Shown: positions 18,691-26,751 of the stretch, piece after piece
Layout of the letters: each line of letters begins with the position of its first letter
Position numbering within the stretch: position 1 is the first letter of the stretch
Origin: Pseudomonas batumici
Lineage (GTDB): Bacteria; Pseudomonadota; Gammaproteobacteria; Pseudomonadales; Pseudomonadaceae
NCBI RefSeq assembly: GCF_000820515.1
Contig: NZ_JXDG01000001.1
Location: 1 to 64,000 of the forward strand
DNA: 64,000 nt
Direction: 5' to 3'
Program-made: the position numbers and the translations under genes
The notes under the pieces: model-generated
The model's database searches: none
What the model saw: the letters and a program-made list of their open reading frames with translations, nothing else
Told to the model about the DNA's origin: nothing

Positions 18691-19490
18691 GCCGGCCGCC
18701 ACGGGCGCCGAGCGAGGCGGTGATCGAAGTGCGCGGTCTGGGCAATCGTTTCGGCAGCCAGAGCATCCACGAGAACCTCGACCTGGACCTGTACCGGGGC
18801 GAAATCCTCGCCGTGGTCGGCGGTTCCGGCAGTGGCAAGTCGGTGTTGCTGCGCAGCATCGTCGGCCTGCGCAAACCCAACGAGGGCAGCGTGCGGGTGT
18901 TCGGCCAGGACCTGCGCAGTCTCCCGGAACAGGCGCGCTCCCAGGTCGAACGACGCTTCGGCGTGCTGTTCCAGATGGGCGCGCTGTTTTCCTCGCTCAC
19001 GGTCAGCGAGAACGTCGCCCTGCCATTGATCGAACACGCCGGCCTCAGTCGGCGCGATGCCGAGCACCTGGCGGCGGTCAAGCTGGCCCTGGCCGGCCTG
19101 CCGCTGTCGGCGGCGAACAAGTACCCGGCCTCGCTGTCCGGCGGCATGATCAAGCGCGCGGCCCTGGCCCGCGCCCTGGCGCTGGACCCGGACATCCTGT
19201 TTCTCGACGAGCCCACCGCCGGCCTCGACCCCATCGGCGCGGCGGCCTTCGACCAGTTGATCCTGACCCTGCGCGACGCCCTGGGCCTGAGCGTGTTCCT
19301 GGTCACCCACGACCTGGACACGCTCTACACCATCACCGACCGGGTGGCGGTGCTGGCGCACAAGCGCGTGCTGGTGGCCGACGCCATCGACCGGGTCGCC
19401 GAAACCGAGGATCCGTGGATTCACGAATACTTCCATGGCCCGCGTGGCCGCGCCGCATTAGACGCGGTAACCCCGCACAAGGAGGGATAA
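18687..19490 (+). CDS. MlaF-like ABC transporter ATPase
   Basis: A 267-aa ATPase with Walker A GGSGSGKS, signature LSGGMIKRAALARAL and Walker B ILFLDEPTAGLDP. The order and wording place it with the MCE/Mla lipid-transport ATPases rather than with nutrient importers. GTG 18687 overlaps the permease stop as GTGA. It energises the permease encoded just upstream, moving lipids between inner membrane and periplasm; the direction is not known from sequence. Confidence 0.92.
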   Translation: MSRPPRAPSEAVIEVRGLGNRFGSQSIHENLDLDLYRGEILAVVGGSGSGKSVLLRSIVGLRKPNEGSVRVFGQDLRSLPEQARSQVERRFGVLFQMGALFSSLTVSENVALPLIEHAGLSRRDAEHLAAVKLALAGLPLSAANKYPASLSGGMIKRAALARALALDPDILFLDEPTAGLDPIGAAAFDQLILTLRDALGLSVFLVTHDLDTLYTITDRVAVLAHKRVLVADAIDRVAETEDPWIHEYFHGPRGRAALDAVTPHKEG

Positions 19491-19491
19491 A

Positions 19492-20430
19492 ATGGAAACC
19501 CGTGCCCATCATGTGATGATCGGCCTGTTCAGCGTCCTGGTGGTACTGGGGGCGCTGCTGTTCGGCCTGTGGCTGGCCAAGTCCAGCGTCGATACGGCGT
19601 TCAAGGACTATGAGGTGGTCTTCAACGAGGCCGTCAGCGGCCTGTCCAAGGGCAGCCCGGTGCAATACAGCGGGATCAAGGTCGGCGATGTGCTGCAACT
19701 GAGCCTCGACCCGAAAGACCCGCGTCGGGTGCTGGCCCGCATCCGCCTGGCCGGCGACACGCCGGTCAAGGAAGACACCCAGGCCAAGCTGGCCCTGACC
19801 GGCATCACCGGCACCTCGCTGATCCAGCTCAGCGAAGGCACGCCACAGAGTCCCGAGCTCAAGGGCAAGGACGGCAACCTGCCGCAGATCATCGCCACCC
19901 CGTCGCCCATCTCACGCCTGCTCAACGACAGCAGCGACCTGATGAGCGGGATCAACCTGCTGCTGCACAACGCCAACGAAATGCTCTCGCAGAAAAACGT
20001 CGACCAGGTCAGCCAGACCCTGGACAACCTCCAGCAGGCCACCGGGGCCATTGCCGGCCAGCGCGACGATATCCGCCAGACCCTGAAACAGCTGACCCAG
20101 GTCAGCAAGCAGGTGAGCGCGACCCTGGAGCAGAGCACTGCGCTGATGCGCAATGCCAACGGCCTGCTCGACAACCAGGGCAAGCAGGCCCTCGGTAGCG
20201 CCGAGCGGGCCATGCAATCACTGGAGCAAAGCAGCGCGACGATCAACACACTGCTGAGCAACAACCAGGAGTCGGTCAACAGCGGCTTGCAGGGCCTGAA
20301 TGAACTGGCCCCGGCGATCCGCGAACTGCGTGACACCCTCAATTCCATGCGCACGATCTCCAAGCGCCTGGAAGCCAACCCCAGCGGCTACTTGCTGGGC
20401 CGTGACACGAACAAGGAATTCACCCCATGA
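19492..20430 (+). CDS. MCE-domain (MlaD-like) lipid-binding protein
   Basis: A 312-aa protein with one N-terminal membrane helix (VMIGLFSVLVVLGALLFGLWLA). A single MCE domain follows at ~40-120 (VVFNEAVSGLSKGSPVQYSG through LTGITGTSLIQLSEG), then a long helical C-terminal region (residues ~150-290) rich in Gln and Leu heptads. This matches periplasmic MCE proteins that form hexameric lipid channels. ATG 19492 directly follows the ATPase stop after a GGAGGG ribosome-binding site. Same operon as permease, ATPase and lipoprotein. Confidence 0.92.
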   Translation: METRAHHVMIGLFSVLVVLGALLFGLWLAKSSVDTAFKDYEVVFNEAVSGLSKGSPVQYSGIKVGDVLQLSLDPKDPRRVLARIRLAGDTPVKEDTQAKLALTGITGTSLIQLSEGTPQSPELKGKDGNLPQIIATPSPISRLLNDSSDLMSGINLLLHNANEMLSQKNVDQVSQTLDNLQQATGAIAGQRDDIRQTLKQLTQVSKQVSATLEQSTALMRNANGLLDNQGKQALGSAERAMQSLEQSSATINTLLSNNQESVNSGLQGLNELAPAIRELRDTLNSMRTISKRLEANPSGYLLGRDTNKEFTP

Positions 20431-21059
20431 GGCGTGCCCCTCGTGTATTGCGCCAGCTTAGCTTGGTTGTCGGCCTGGCCTTGAGCGGCGCCTGCTCGAT
20501 CCTGCCCCAGGCGGACCCGGCGGATGTCTATCGGCTGCCCACGGCGCAGAACAGTATCCCGGCCCCCAACAGCCTGCCGGTCCGCTGGTCGTTGCGCATT
20601 GCCAAGCCGATATCCAGCGATGCCTTGAACAGCCCGAATATCGCCGTGGTGCCCCAGGGCGACCTGATCAGCCACTACAAGGCCTCGCGCTGGAGCGATC
20701 CGGCGCCGGTGCTGCTGCGCAACCGGATCCTCGACGCCTTCCAGCGCGATGGCCGGGTCCGGCTGCTGAGCACCGACGACAGCAACCTGCAGTCTGATTT
20801 CGAGCTGGGTGGCGAGTTGCAGGCGTTCCAGACCGAGTACCGGGGGCAGGCGGCCGAGGTGGTGATCCGTTTCGACGGGCGACTGGTACGTGGCAGTGAC
20901 CAGCGGATTCTCGCCAGCCGGCGCTTTGAAGTGCGCCAGCCAGTGAGTAACAAGCAGGTGCCCGGGGTGGTCGCGGGCTTCGGCCAGGCCGGCGACCAGT
21001 TGATGACGCAGCTGATCGGCTGGGCGGTGCAGCAGGGCGAGAATTCGCCCCAGCGCTGA
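20427..21059 (+). CDS. ABC-type transport auxiliary lipoprotein
   Basis: A 210-aa lipoprotein with signal peptide and lipobox LSGAC (Cys ~24). The body resembles the ABC_trans_aux/PqiC-like family (YRLPTAQNSIPAP, then RWSDPAPVLLRNRILDAFQ). Its start overlaps the MCE gene stop (ATGA). It likely links the MCE protein to the outer membrane, completing the transporter. The stop codon directly abuts the stop of the convergent gene downstream. Confidence 0.88.
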   Translation: MRRAPRVLRQLSLVVGLALSGACSILPQADPADVYRLPTAQNSIPAPNSLPVRWSLRIAKPISSDALNSPNIAVVPQGDLISHYKASRWSDPAPVLLRNRILDAFQRDGRVRLLSTDDSNLQSDFELGGELQAFQTEYRGQAAEVVIRFDGRLVRGSDQRILASRRFEVRQPVSNKQVPGVVAGFGQAGDQLMTQLIGWAVQQGENSPQR

Positions 21060-22289
21060 TCAGCCGAAGAACCAGTAGCAGACCCCGATCGCCGCCAGTA
21101 CCCCGGCCAGTTCCGCCAGCAAGGCGCAGCCCACCGCGTGCCGCGCCCGCTGGATATTCACCGCGCCGAAATACACCGCCAGCACGTAGAACGTGGTTTC
21201 GGTGCTGCCCTGGATCGTCGCCGCCGCCAGCGCCGGGAAGCTGTCCACGCCCTGGGTCTTCATGGTTTCGATCAACACGGCCCGGGCAGCGCTGCCGGAA
21301 AACGGCTTGACCATCGCCGTGGGCAGCGCATCGACGAAACGGCTGTCCCAACCGAGCCACTGCACCAGGTGGCGGATGCCGTCGAGGCCGAAATCCAGCG
21401 CCCCGGACGCCCGCAACACACCGATCGCACAGAGCATCGCCACCAGGTACGGCAACAGGTTCTTCGCGACATCGAAGCCCTCTTTCGCCCCTTCGACAAA
21501 CGCCTCGTAGACCTTCACCTTGCGCAACGCGCCGATGACCAGGAACAGCATGATCAGGCCGAACAGCGTCAGGTTGCCGAGGATCGACGACAGGCTGGCC
21601 AGCGCCGTGGCCGACAGCCCGGCCAACACCGCCATGAAACCACCGAGGATCAACGCGCCGGGCACCAGGTAGGCCAGCACCACCGGGTCCCACAGCCGCA
21701 GGCGCTGCATCACCGACACCGACAGCAGGCCGACCAGGGTCGAGGCGCAGGTGGCCAGCAGGATCGGCAGGAACACCAGGGTCGGGTCCGCCGCGCCTTG
21801 CTGGGCGCGGTACATGAAGATGGTCACCGGCAGCAGGGTCACGGCCGAGGCGTTGAGCACCAGGAACAGGATCTGCGCATTGCTCGCCACGGTCTGGCTG
21901 GGGTTGAGCTCCTGCAGGGAACGCATGGCCTTGAGGCCGATGGGCGTGGCCGCGTTGTCCAGGCCCAGGGCGTTGGCGGCCAGGTTGAGGGTGATCAGGC
22001 CGATGGCCGGGTGATCCCGCGGCACCTCCGGCATCAGGCGGCTGAACAGCGGCCCCAGGGCCTTGGCCAGCCAGTCGACGATCCCGGCCTTTTCGGCAAT
22101 CCGCAGAAAGCCGAGCCAGAGGGTCAGGGTGCCGAACAGCAGGATCATGACGTCGACCGACAACTTGGCCATGGCGAAGATGCTTTCCACCATGGAGGCG
22201 AAGATCGCGTGGTTGCCACCTACCAGCCATTGCGCCAGCGCCGAGACGGTCGCCACCACGAAAAAGCCAAGCCACAGGCCATTGAGCAT
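21060..22289 (-). CDS. SpmA/SpmB-like nucleoside-recognition domain membrane protein
   Basis: A 409-aa polytopic membrane protein in which two 'Gate' domains related to spore maturation proteins SpmA and SpmB are joined in one chain. The N-terminal half has GFLRIAEKAGIVDWLAKAL and LNLAANALGLDNAATPIGLK. The C-terminal half has LPYLVAMLCAIGVLRASGAL and SGSAARAVLIETMKTQG, plus GSTETTFYVLAVYFG. In Gram-negative bacteria the role is unknown; transport of a nucleoside or peptide is a guess. Convergent with the MCE operon, with no spacer. Confidence 0.82.
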   Translation of the reverse strand: MLNGLWLGFFVVATVSALAQWLVGGNHAIFASMVESIFAMAKLSVDVMILLFGTLTLWLGFLRIAEKAGIVDWLAKALGPLFSRLMPEVPRDHPAIGLITLNLAANALGLDNAATPIGLKAMRSLQELNPSQTVASNAQILFLVLNASAVTLLPVTIFMYRAQQGAADPTLVFLPILLATCASTLVGLLSVSVMQRLRLWDPVVLAYLVPGALILGGFMAVLAGLSATALASLSSILGNLTLFGLIMLFLVIGALRKVKVYEAFVEGAKEGFDVAKNLLPYLVAMLCAIGVLRASGALDFGLDGIRHLVQWLGWDSRFVDALPTAMVKPFSGSAARAVLIETMKTQGVDSFPALAAATIQGSTETTFYVLAVYFGAVNIQRARHAVGCALLAELAGVLAAIGVCYWFFG

Positions 22290-22330
22290 CGGGAGAACTC
22301 CTTGAGGATGCGGCGAATGATAGCGGTCGG

Positions 22331-22366
22331 GCCAGAAACAACAAACCCCGGAAGATCCGGGGTTTG
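22331..22366 (-). terminator. Intrinsic terminator of the gltP gene
   Basis: On the minus strand, CAAACCCCGG / CCGGGGTTTG hairpin (22342-22366) with a short loop followed by TTGTTTCT, just after the symporter stop codon. Confidence 0.8.
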
Positions 22367-22380
22367 TCTATTGGCAACTG

Positions 22381-23712
22381 TCAGCCCTTGGAGGACTCAC
22401 CCGCCGGCAGCGCCTCTTTGCTGCGCCAGTGCGGCAGGGAGTTCCAGTAGCGCTGGCCCTTGGCATCGTCATACAGGCCTTCCCAACGGGAAATCACCAG
22501 CACCGCCAGGGCGTTGCCGACCACGTTCAGGGCGGTGCGCGCCATGTCCATCACCCGGTCGACACCGGCGATGAAGGCCAGGCCTTCCAGCGGGATACCC
22601 ACGCTGCCGAGGGTCGCCAGCAAGACCACGAAGGACACGCCCGGCACCCCGGCAATCCCCTTGGAGGTCACCATCAGGGTCAGCACCAGCAGCAATTGCT
22701 GGCTGATGGACAGGTCGATGCCGTAGAGCTGGGCAATGAAGATCGCCGCGATGCTCTGGTACAGCGTCGAACCGTCGAGGTTGAAGGAGTAACCGGTCGG
22801 TACCACAAAGCTGCAAATGGCTTTCGGCGCGCCGTAGGCTTCCATCTTCTCGATCACCCGCGGCAGCACGGTTTCGGAACTGGCGGTGGAGTAGGCCAGC
22901 ACCAGCTCTTCCTTGAAGATGCGCATCAGCTTGATCACCGAGAAGCCGAACAGACGGGCAACCAGGCCAAGGATGGCAAAGGCGAAGAACAGGATGGCGA
23001 CGTAGACCAGCAGCACCAGCTTGGCCAGCGGCAGCAGGGAAGCGAAGCCGAAGCTGGCGACGGTCACGGAGATCAGTGCGAAAACGCCGATCGGGGCGTA
23101 GTTCATGATCATGTGGGTGACCTTGAACATGCTTTCCGACACACCCTGGAACACTTTCACCAGCGGGTCACGCAACTCGGCCTGCAGGCTCGACAGGCCA
23201 AGGCCGAAGAGCACCGAGAAGAAGATGATCGGCAGCATTTCACCGCGGGCCAGGGCGGCAAACAGGTTGGAAGGAATCAGGTTGAGGATGGTCTCGATCA
23301 ACGCATGCTCATGCTGCACTTCGGCGGCGGTGGCCTTGTACTTGGAGATATCCACGGTGCCCAGGGTGCTCATGTCGATGCCCGAGCCCGGGTGAAACAC
23401 GTTGGCCAGCAACAGGCCGACCACGATGGCGATGGTGGTGACGATCTCGAAGTAGATGATGGTCTTGAGGCCGATGCGCCCCAGTTTCTTGGCGTCGCCG
23501 ACCCCGGCAATGCCGACCACCAGCGAGGAAATGACGATCGGGATCACGATCATCTTGATCAGGCGGATAAAGATATCGCCTGCCGGTTGCAGGACGTTGC
23601 TGATCCACCAGGCCTTCTCGGCACTGAAATGGTTGAGCAGCGCGCCGACTGCAATCCCTAGAACCAGACCGATGAGGATCTGCCAGGCGAGGCTGAGCTT
23701 TGCCTTCTTCAT
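22381..23712 (-). CDS. gltP: Glutamate/C4-dicarboxylate:proton (sodium) symporter, DAACS family
   Basis: A 443-aa symporter with the family hallmarks: serine-rich hairpin region TASSETVLPRVIEKMEAYG, VVPTGYSFNLDGSTLYQSIA and the later TSKGIAGVPGVSFVVLLATL. Full length, with about eight hydrophobic segments. It imports acidic amino acids or C4-dicarboxylates across the inner membrane. It is monocistronic with a long upstream region. GltP is preferred over DctA because of the motif wording and context, but the substrate is not certain. Confidence 0.87.
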   Translation of the reverse strand: MKKAKLSLAWQILIGLVLGIAVGALLNHFSAEKAWWISNVLQPAGDIFIRLIKMIVIPIVISSLVVGIAGVGDAKKLGRIGLKTIIYFEIVTTIAIVVGLLLANVFHPGSGIDMSTLGTVDISKYKATAAEVQHEHALIETILNLIPSNLFAALARGEMLPIIFFSVLFGLGLSSLQAELRDPLVKVFQGVSESMFKVTHMIMNYAPIGVFALISVTVASFGFASLLPLAKLVLLVYVAILFFAFAILGLVARLFGFSVIKLMRIFKEELVLAYSTASSETVLPRVIEKMEAYGAPKAICSFVVPTGYSFNLDGSTLYQSIAAIFIAQLYGIDLSISQQLLLVLTLMVTSKGIAGVPGVSFVVLLATLGSVGIPLEGLAFIAGVDRVMDMARTALNVVGNALAVLVISRWEGLYDDAKGQRYWNSLPHWRSKEALPAGESSKG

Positions 23713-24189
23713 TGTTATTTCCCCTTGCTTGAAGTGGAGTCGGGTAGAAGCCCCTCACCGCTGCGTTGACGCAGGCCAGGTGGCGGCCACTGCCCCCATG
23801 GGAGGTCATCGCCCACCAGCCTGATGGCTTTTTGGTAGGCGAAAAAAGGCGCAACTATTCCCATGCAGGGGGGGGACGTCTAATGCCGTAAACGCCTACC
23901 CTATGCCGAATCGGCATGGCCTTTGTTTAACAATACGACCGTTTCACCCTTGTTCAATAGGACATTTCAGCCGAAAAAAGTGCCGTAAACCGGCCATTTC
24001 AAAGCATTTTTTCTTCTGCGGCCTGGCCAGGAATCGAGGCCAAATAAATAGAAAAGTCCTACAAATTCAATCGGAAACAAGAGGAAGATTAAAATGTGAT
24101 TTCTAGACGTACGGTCACGTCCGGAAATTGGATCCGCTGAAAATGCCACTTAATGTCAGAACGACATAGGATTGAACCAGCAAACACTC
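23713..24189. other. Non-coding region upstream of gltP
   Basis: About 480 bp with lower GC and no convincing gene. It contains the gltP ribosome-binding region and a palindrome ATGCCG-AAT-CGGCAT at 23903-23917, about 190 bp before the gltP start, which could be an operator. It separates gltP from the EAL gene that ends at 24190. Confidence 0.5.
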
Positions 24190-25803
24190 CTAGGCTTCGT
24201 CATCCAGTCGCCGCGTGGCCAGGCGTCGACCGCGGGTGATCAATTCGACGAACTGCACCGCCGTCAGCGCCTGGGCGAACAGCCACCCCTGGCCGTAATT
24301 GACGCCTTCGCTGCTGAGCAGCACGGCCTGCTGCTCGGACTCGATGCCTTCGGCGATCACCCGCAAGTGCAGCGCATGGGCCATGCGGATGATATGCGGT
24401 GCCACGCCGCTGCTGGCCGCGTCATGACCCAGGGCATCGATAAACGCCTTGTCGATCTTCAGGCAGTCCACCGGCAGCGTTTGCAGATAGGCCAGGCTGC
24501 AATAGCCGGTACCGAAGTCGTCGATCAACACTTGATGACCGGCGTCGCGCAGGGCCTGCAAATTGTCCCGCGCCACCAGCACGTCGATCAGCCCGCGCTC
24601 GGTGACTTCGAAGGCGATCTGCCGGGCACTGACCCGGTGCGCCCGTAACAAGTCGGCAATGACCACGCCGATACGCGGCACCATGACATCGCAGGCCGCC
24701 AGGTTCACCGAGATGTACAACTGCGGATTGGCCCGCAGCAGTTGACCAAGCTGGTCCAGCAACCGTTGCAGGACGAAATCGGTGATCTGGCGGATCTGCC
24801 CGGTGTCTTCCGCCAGGGGAATGAACAGGTCGGGGCTGGTCAAGGTGCCGTCTGGCCGGCGCCAACGGATCAAGGCTTCGGCCCCCACGCAATGACGGCT
24901 GGCCAGCTCGAAGATCGGTTGATACAACACCTGGAACTCACCCCGCCGCAGCGCCCCTTGCAGCTCCCCGTTGAGCGACTGCCGCTGTCGGGCCAGTTGC
25001 AAGGTCAGGCCGCCGATGCAACAGGCAATCAGCAGGCTCACCGCCAGCAACCACCACCACAGCGGATCCAGCGGCAGTGGCACCGACTCGCGGGGGGCCA
25101 CCATCACCAGTTGGTATTCCGGTGTCTGGCTGGGCATGCGATAAATCAGTTCACTCGGCGTGATCACCAAGGGGTCGTGCTTTTTTTCCGACCAACCGAG
25201 GGGAGGCCAGCTCTGCGCCGGCCCCAGCACCGGAATCGCACGCTGACCACGGTCGACCACGACCAGCAGGCTGCCCCCCGGCGGCAGTTCCACCACATCG
25301 CTCAAATGCCCGCGGGAGGTGGAGACCCGGAACTGACCGCGTCCCAGCATCAGGGCTGCCAGGTTGTCATTGGGCTCGGTCGAGGTATTGAGCCAATAGC
25401 TGTAGGTCGGTCCACGGATATCCGGCACCCGGGAGGTCACCTGGGCATCCTGGCTGGGCCGGTTGGAACAGGACTGGACGGCGTCGATATAGAAGGCCTG
25501 GTAGATAAAGCGGTAGTTGAAGCTCAGTTGCTGCAAGGTCTCGGTCATGGCCGGGCTGCAGTCACGCAAGGGTTGGGCTTCCAATTGGTCGAGCCCTTCA
25601 CGCAGTTGCCCGAAGAGCTGTTCCAAACGTTCCAGGAAACGCTCTCCCTGGGCATTCATCTGTTCGCTTTCGTTTTGCCGGGCCTGGTGCATCGCTACCC
25701 CCAGGCTGCCGCTCAACAAAAGAGCGGCACTGAGCAGGGCCGCCAGCAATGCCAGCGACCAGGGACGATGGAACCAGGAGCGCAACGTCTCACGAGCCGG
25801 CAT
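24190..25803 (-). CDS. Membrane-anchored c-di-GMP phosphodiesterase (CSS-motif and EAL domains)
   Basis: A 537-aa protein. It has an N-terminal membrane helix (LALLAALLSAALLLSG), a periplasmic region of ~220 residues with conserved cysteine-serine sites (LRDCSPAMT, VQSCSNRPS) as in CSS-motif sensors, and a second helix (WWWLLAVSLLIACCIG). A full EAL domain follows: EALIRWRRPDG, SVNLAACD, EVTERG, IDDFGTGYCSLAYL and KIDKAFID, AEGIES. Catalytic residues appear intact, so it should hydrolyse c-di-GMP. CSS-motif proteins respond to periplasmic redox state, and dsbA lies in the same gene neighbourhood. Confidence 0.9.
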   Translation of the reverse strand: MPARETLRSWFHRPWSLALLAALLSAALLLSGSLGVAMHQARQNESEQMNAQGERFLERLEQLFGQLREGLDQLEAQPLRDCSPAMTETLQQLSFNYRFIYQAFYIDAVQSCSNRPSQDAQVTSRVPDIRGPTYSYWLNTSTEPNDNLAALMLGRGQFRVSTSRGHLSDVVELPPGGSLLVVVDRGQRAIPVLGPAQSWPPLGWSEKKHDPLVITPSELIYRMPSQTPEYQLVMVAPRESVPLPLDPLWWWLLAVSLLIACCIGGLTLQLARQRQSLNGELQGALRRGEFQVLYQPIFELASRHCVGAEALIRWRRPDGTLTSPDLFIPLAEDTGQIRQITDFVLQRLLDQLGQLLRANPQLYISVNLAACDVMVPRIGVVIADLLRAHRVSARQIAFEVTERGLIDVLVARDNLQALRDAGHQVLIDDFGTGYCSLAYLQTLPVDCLKIDKAFIDALGHDAASSGVAPHIIRMAHALHLRVIAEGIESEQQAVLLSSEGVNYGQGWLFAQALTAVQFVELITRGRRLATRRLDDEA

Positions 25804-25879
25804 CAGGCAATATCCGAAGGCTTACCAATGAGTTATAGCAACGGATTGACGAGTTGGCCGTAACCGTCCGGCGGTGACG

Positions 25880-26659
25880 TTATCTTGACTGGTTGAGTAC
25901 CTGGAGGATCGCGGCACTTTGCGCGTCCGGCTGTCCGTCGAAGCGGGCAGGGCGGAAATGCATCTGGAAGGCCGCGAGCACATGGCGCGTGGCAACATCC
26001 AGTTCGCCATTCTGCGGCGTGGTATAGCCCAGGCGAGCGAGCTGCTGCTGGAACCAGGTGATGCTCGGCAGTTGCTCGGCGTAGGCGGCTTGCTGCCGGG
26101 CGACCGCCTGTTCGTCAGGCCATACCCCCAGCCCTTCCGCCGCCAGGCGCTTCCAGGGCATCAGCGGTCCCGGGTCCTGCTTGCGCAAGGGCGCGATATC
26201 GCTGTGGCCGATCACATTATGCGGCTCGATGCGATTGCGCTTGACGATGTCCTTGAGCAGGACGATCAGCGCCTGGATCTGGGCTTCGCTGTAGGGGTAC
26301 CAGACGCGCCCGGTGGGCGTCTCGCGGAAACCCGGGTTGACGATTTCAATGCCGATGGAGCTGGAGTTCAGCCAGGTACGCCCCAGCCACTCGCTTTCCC
26401 CGGCATGCCAGGCGCGCTGGCTCTCGTCCACCAACTTGTAGAGGGTGGCCTGCTTGTCGTCGCCGATCAGGTAATGGCTGCTGACCTGACCATGGGTCAG
26501 CAATCTCAGCGAGTTTTCCATGTTCGCCGAGGTGTAATGGAGGATCACGAACTGCACGCGGTTGTCGTAATTGACCGAAGGGTGGCGGGTGTCCATTCGC
26601 GGGCCGCTGGCGCAGCCCGCCAGCAGCAGGATCGAAAGCAGGAGAGGGAACAGTTTCAT
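25880..26659 (-). CDS. ampDh2: N-acetylmuramoyl-L-alanine amidase, outer-membrane lipoprotein (AmpDh2-like)
   Basis: A 259-aa lipoprotein with lipobox LLAGC. ATG 26659 is chosen because it directly precedes the signal peptide. It contains an Amidase_2 domain with zinc-ligand segments VILHYTSA and IGHSDIAP, and a C-terminal peptidoglycan-binding-like helical region. This matches AmpDh2 (PA5485), which cleaves the amide bond between MurNAc and the stem peptide at the outer membrane. The order amidase - GGDEF gene - endonuclease - dsbA matches P. aeruginosa, supporting the symbol. Confidence 0.88.
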   Translation of the reverse strand: MKLFPLLLSILLLAGCASGPRMDTRHPSVNYDNRVQFVILHYTSANMENSLRLLTHGQVSSHYLIGDDKQATLYKLVDESQRAWHAGESEWLGRTWLNSSSIGIEIVNPGFRETPTGRVWYPYSEAQIQALIVLLKDIVKRNRIEPHNVIGHSDIAPLRKQDPGPLMPWKRLAAEGLGVWPDEQAVARQQAAYAEQLPSITWFQQQLARLGYTTPQNGELDVATRHVLAAFQMHFRPARFDGQPDAQSAAILQVLNQSR

Positions 26660-26751
26660 GGCAGCGGCAACGAGCGAGGACAGAATCCTGACAGCATAAC
26701 GTACTGGCGTGCACAACAGCGGCCACGGCACTGTTACCTGATGCAACCGCC

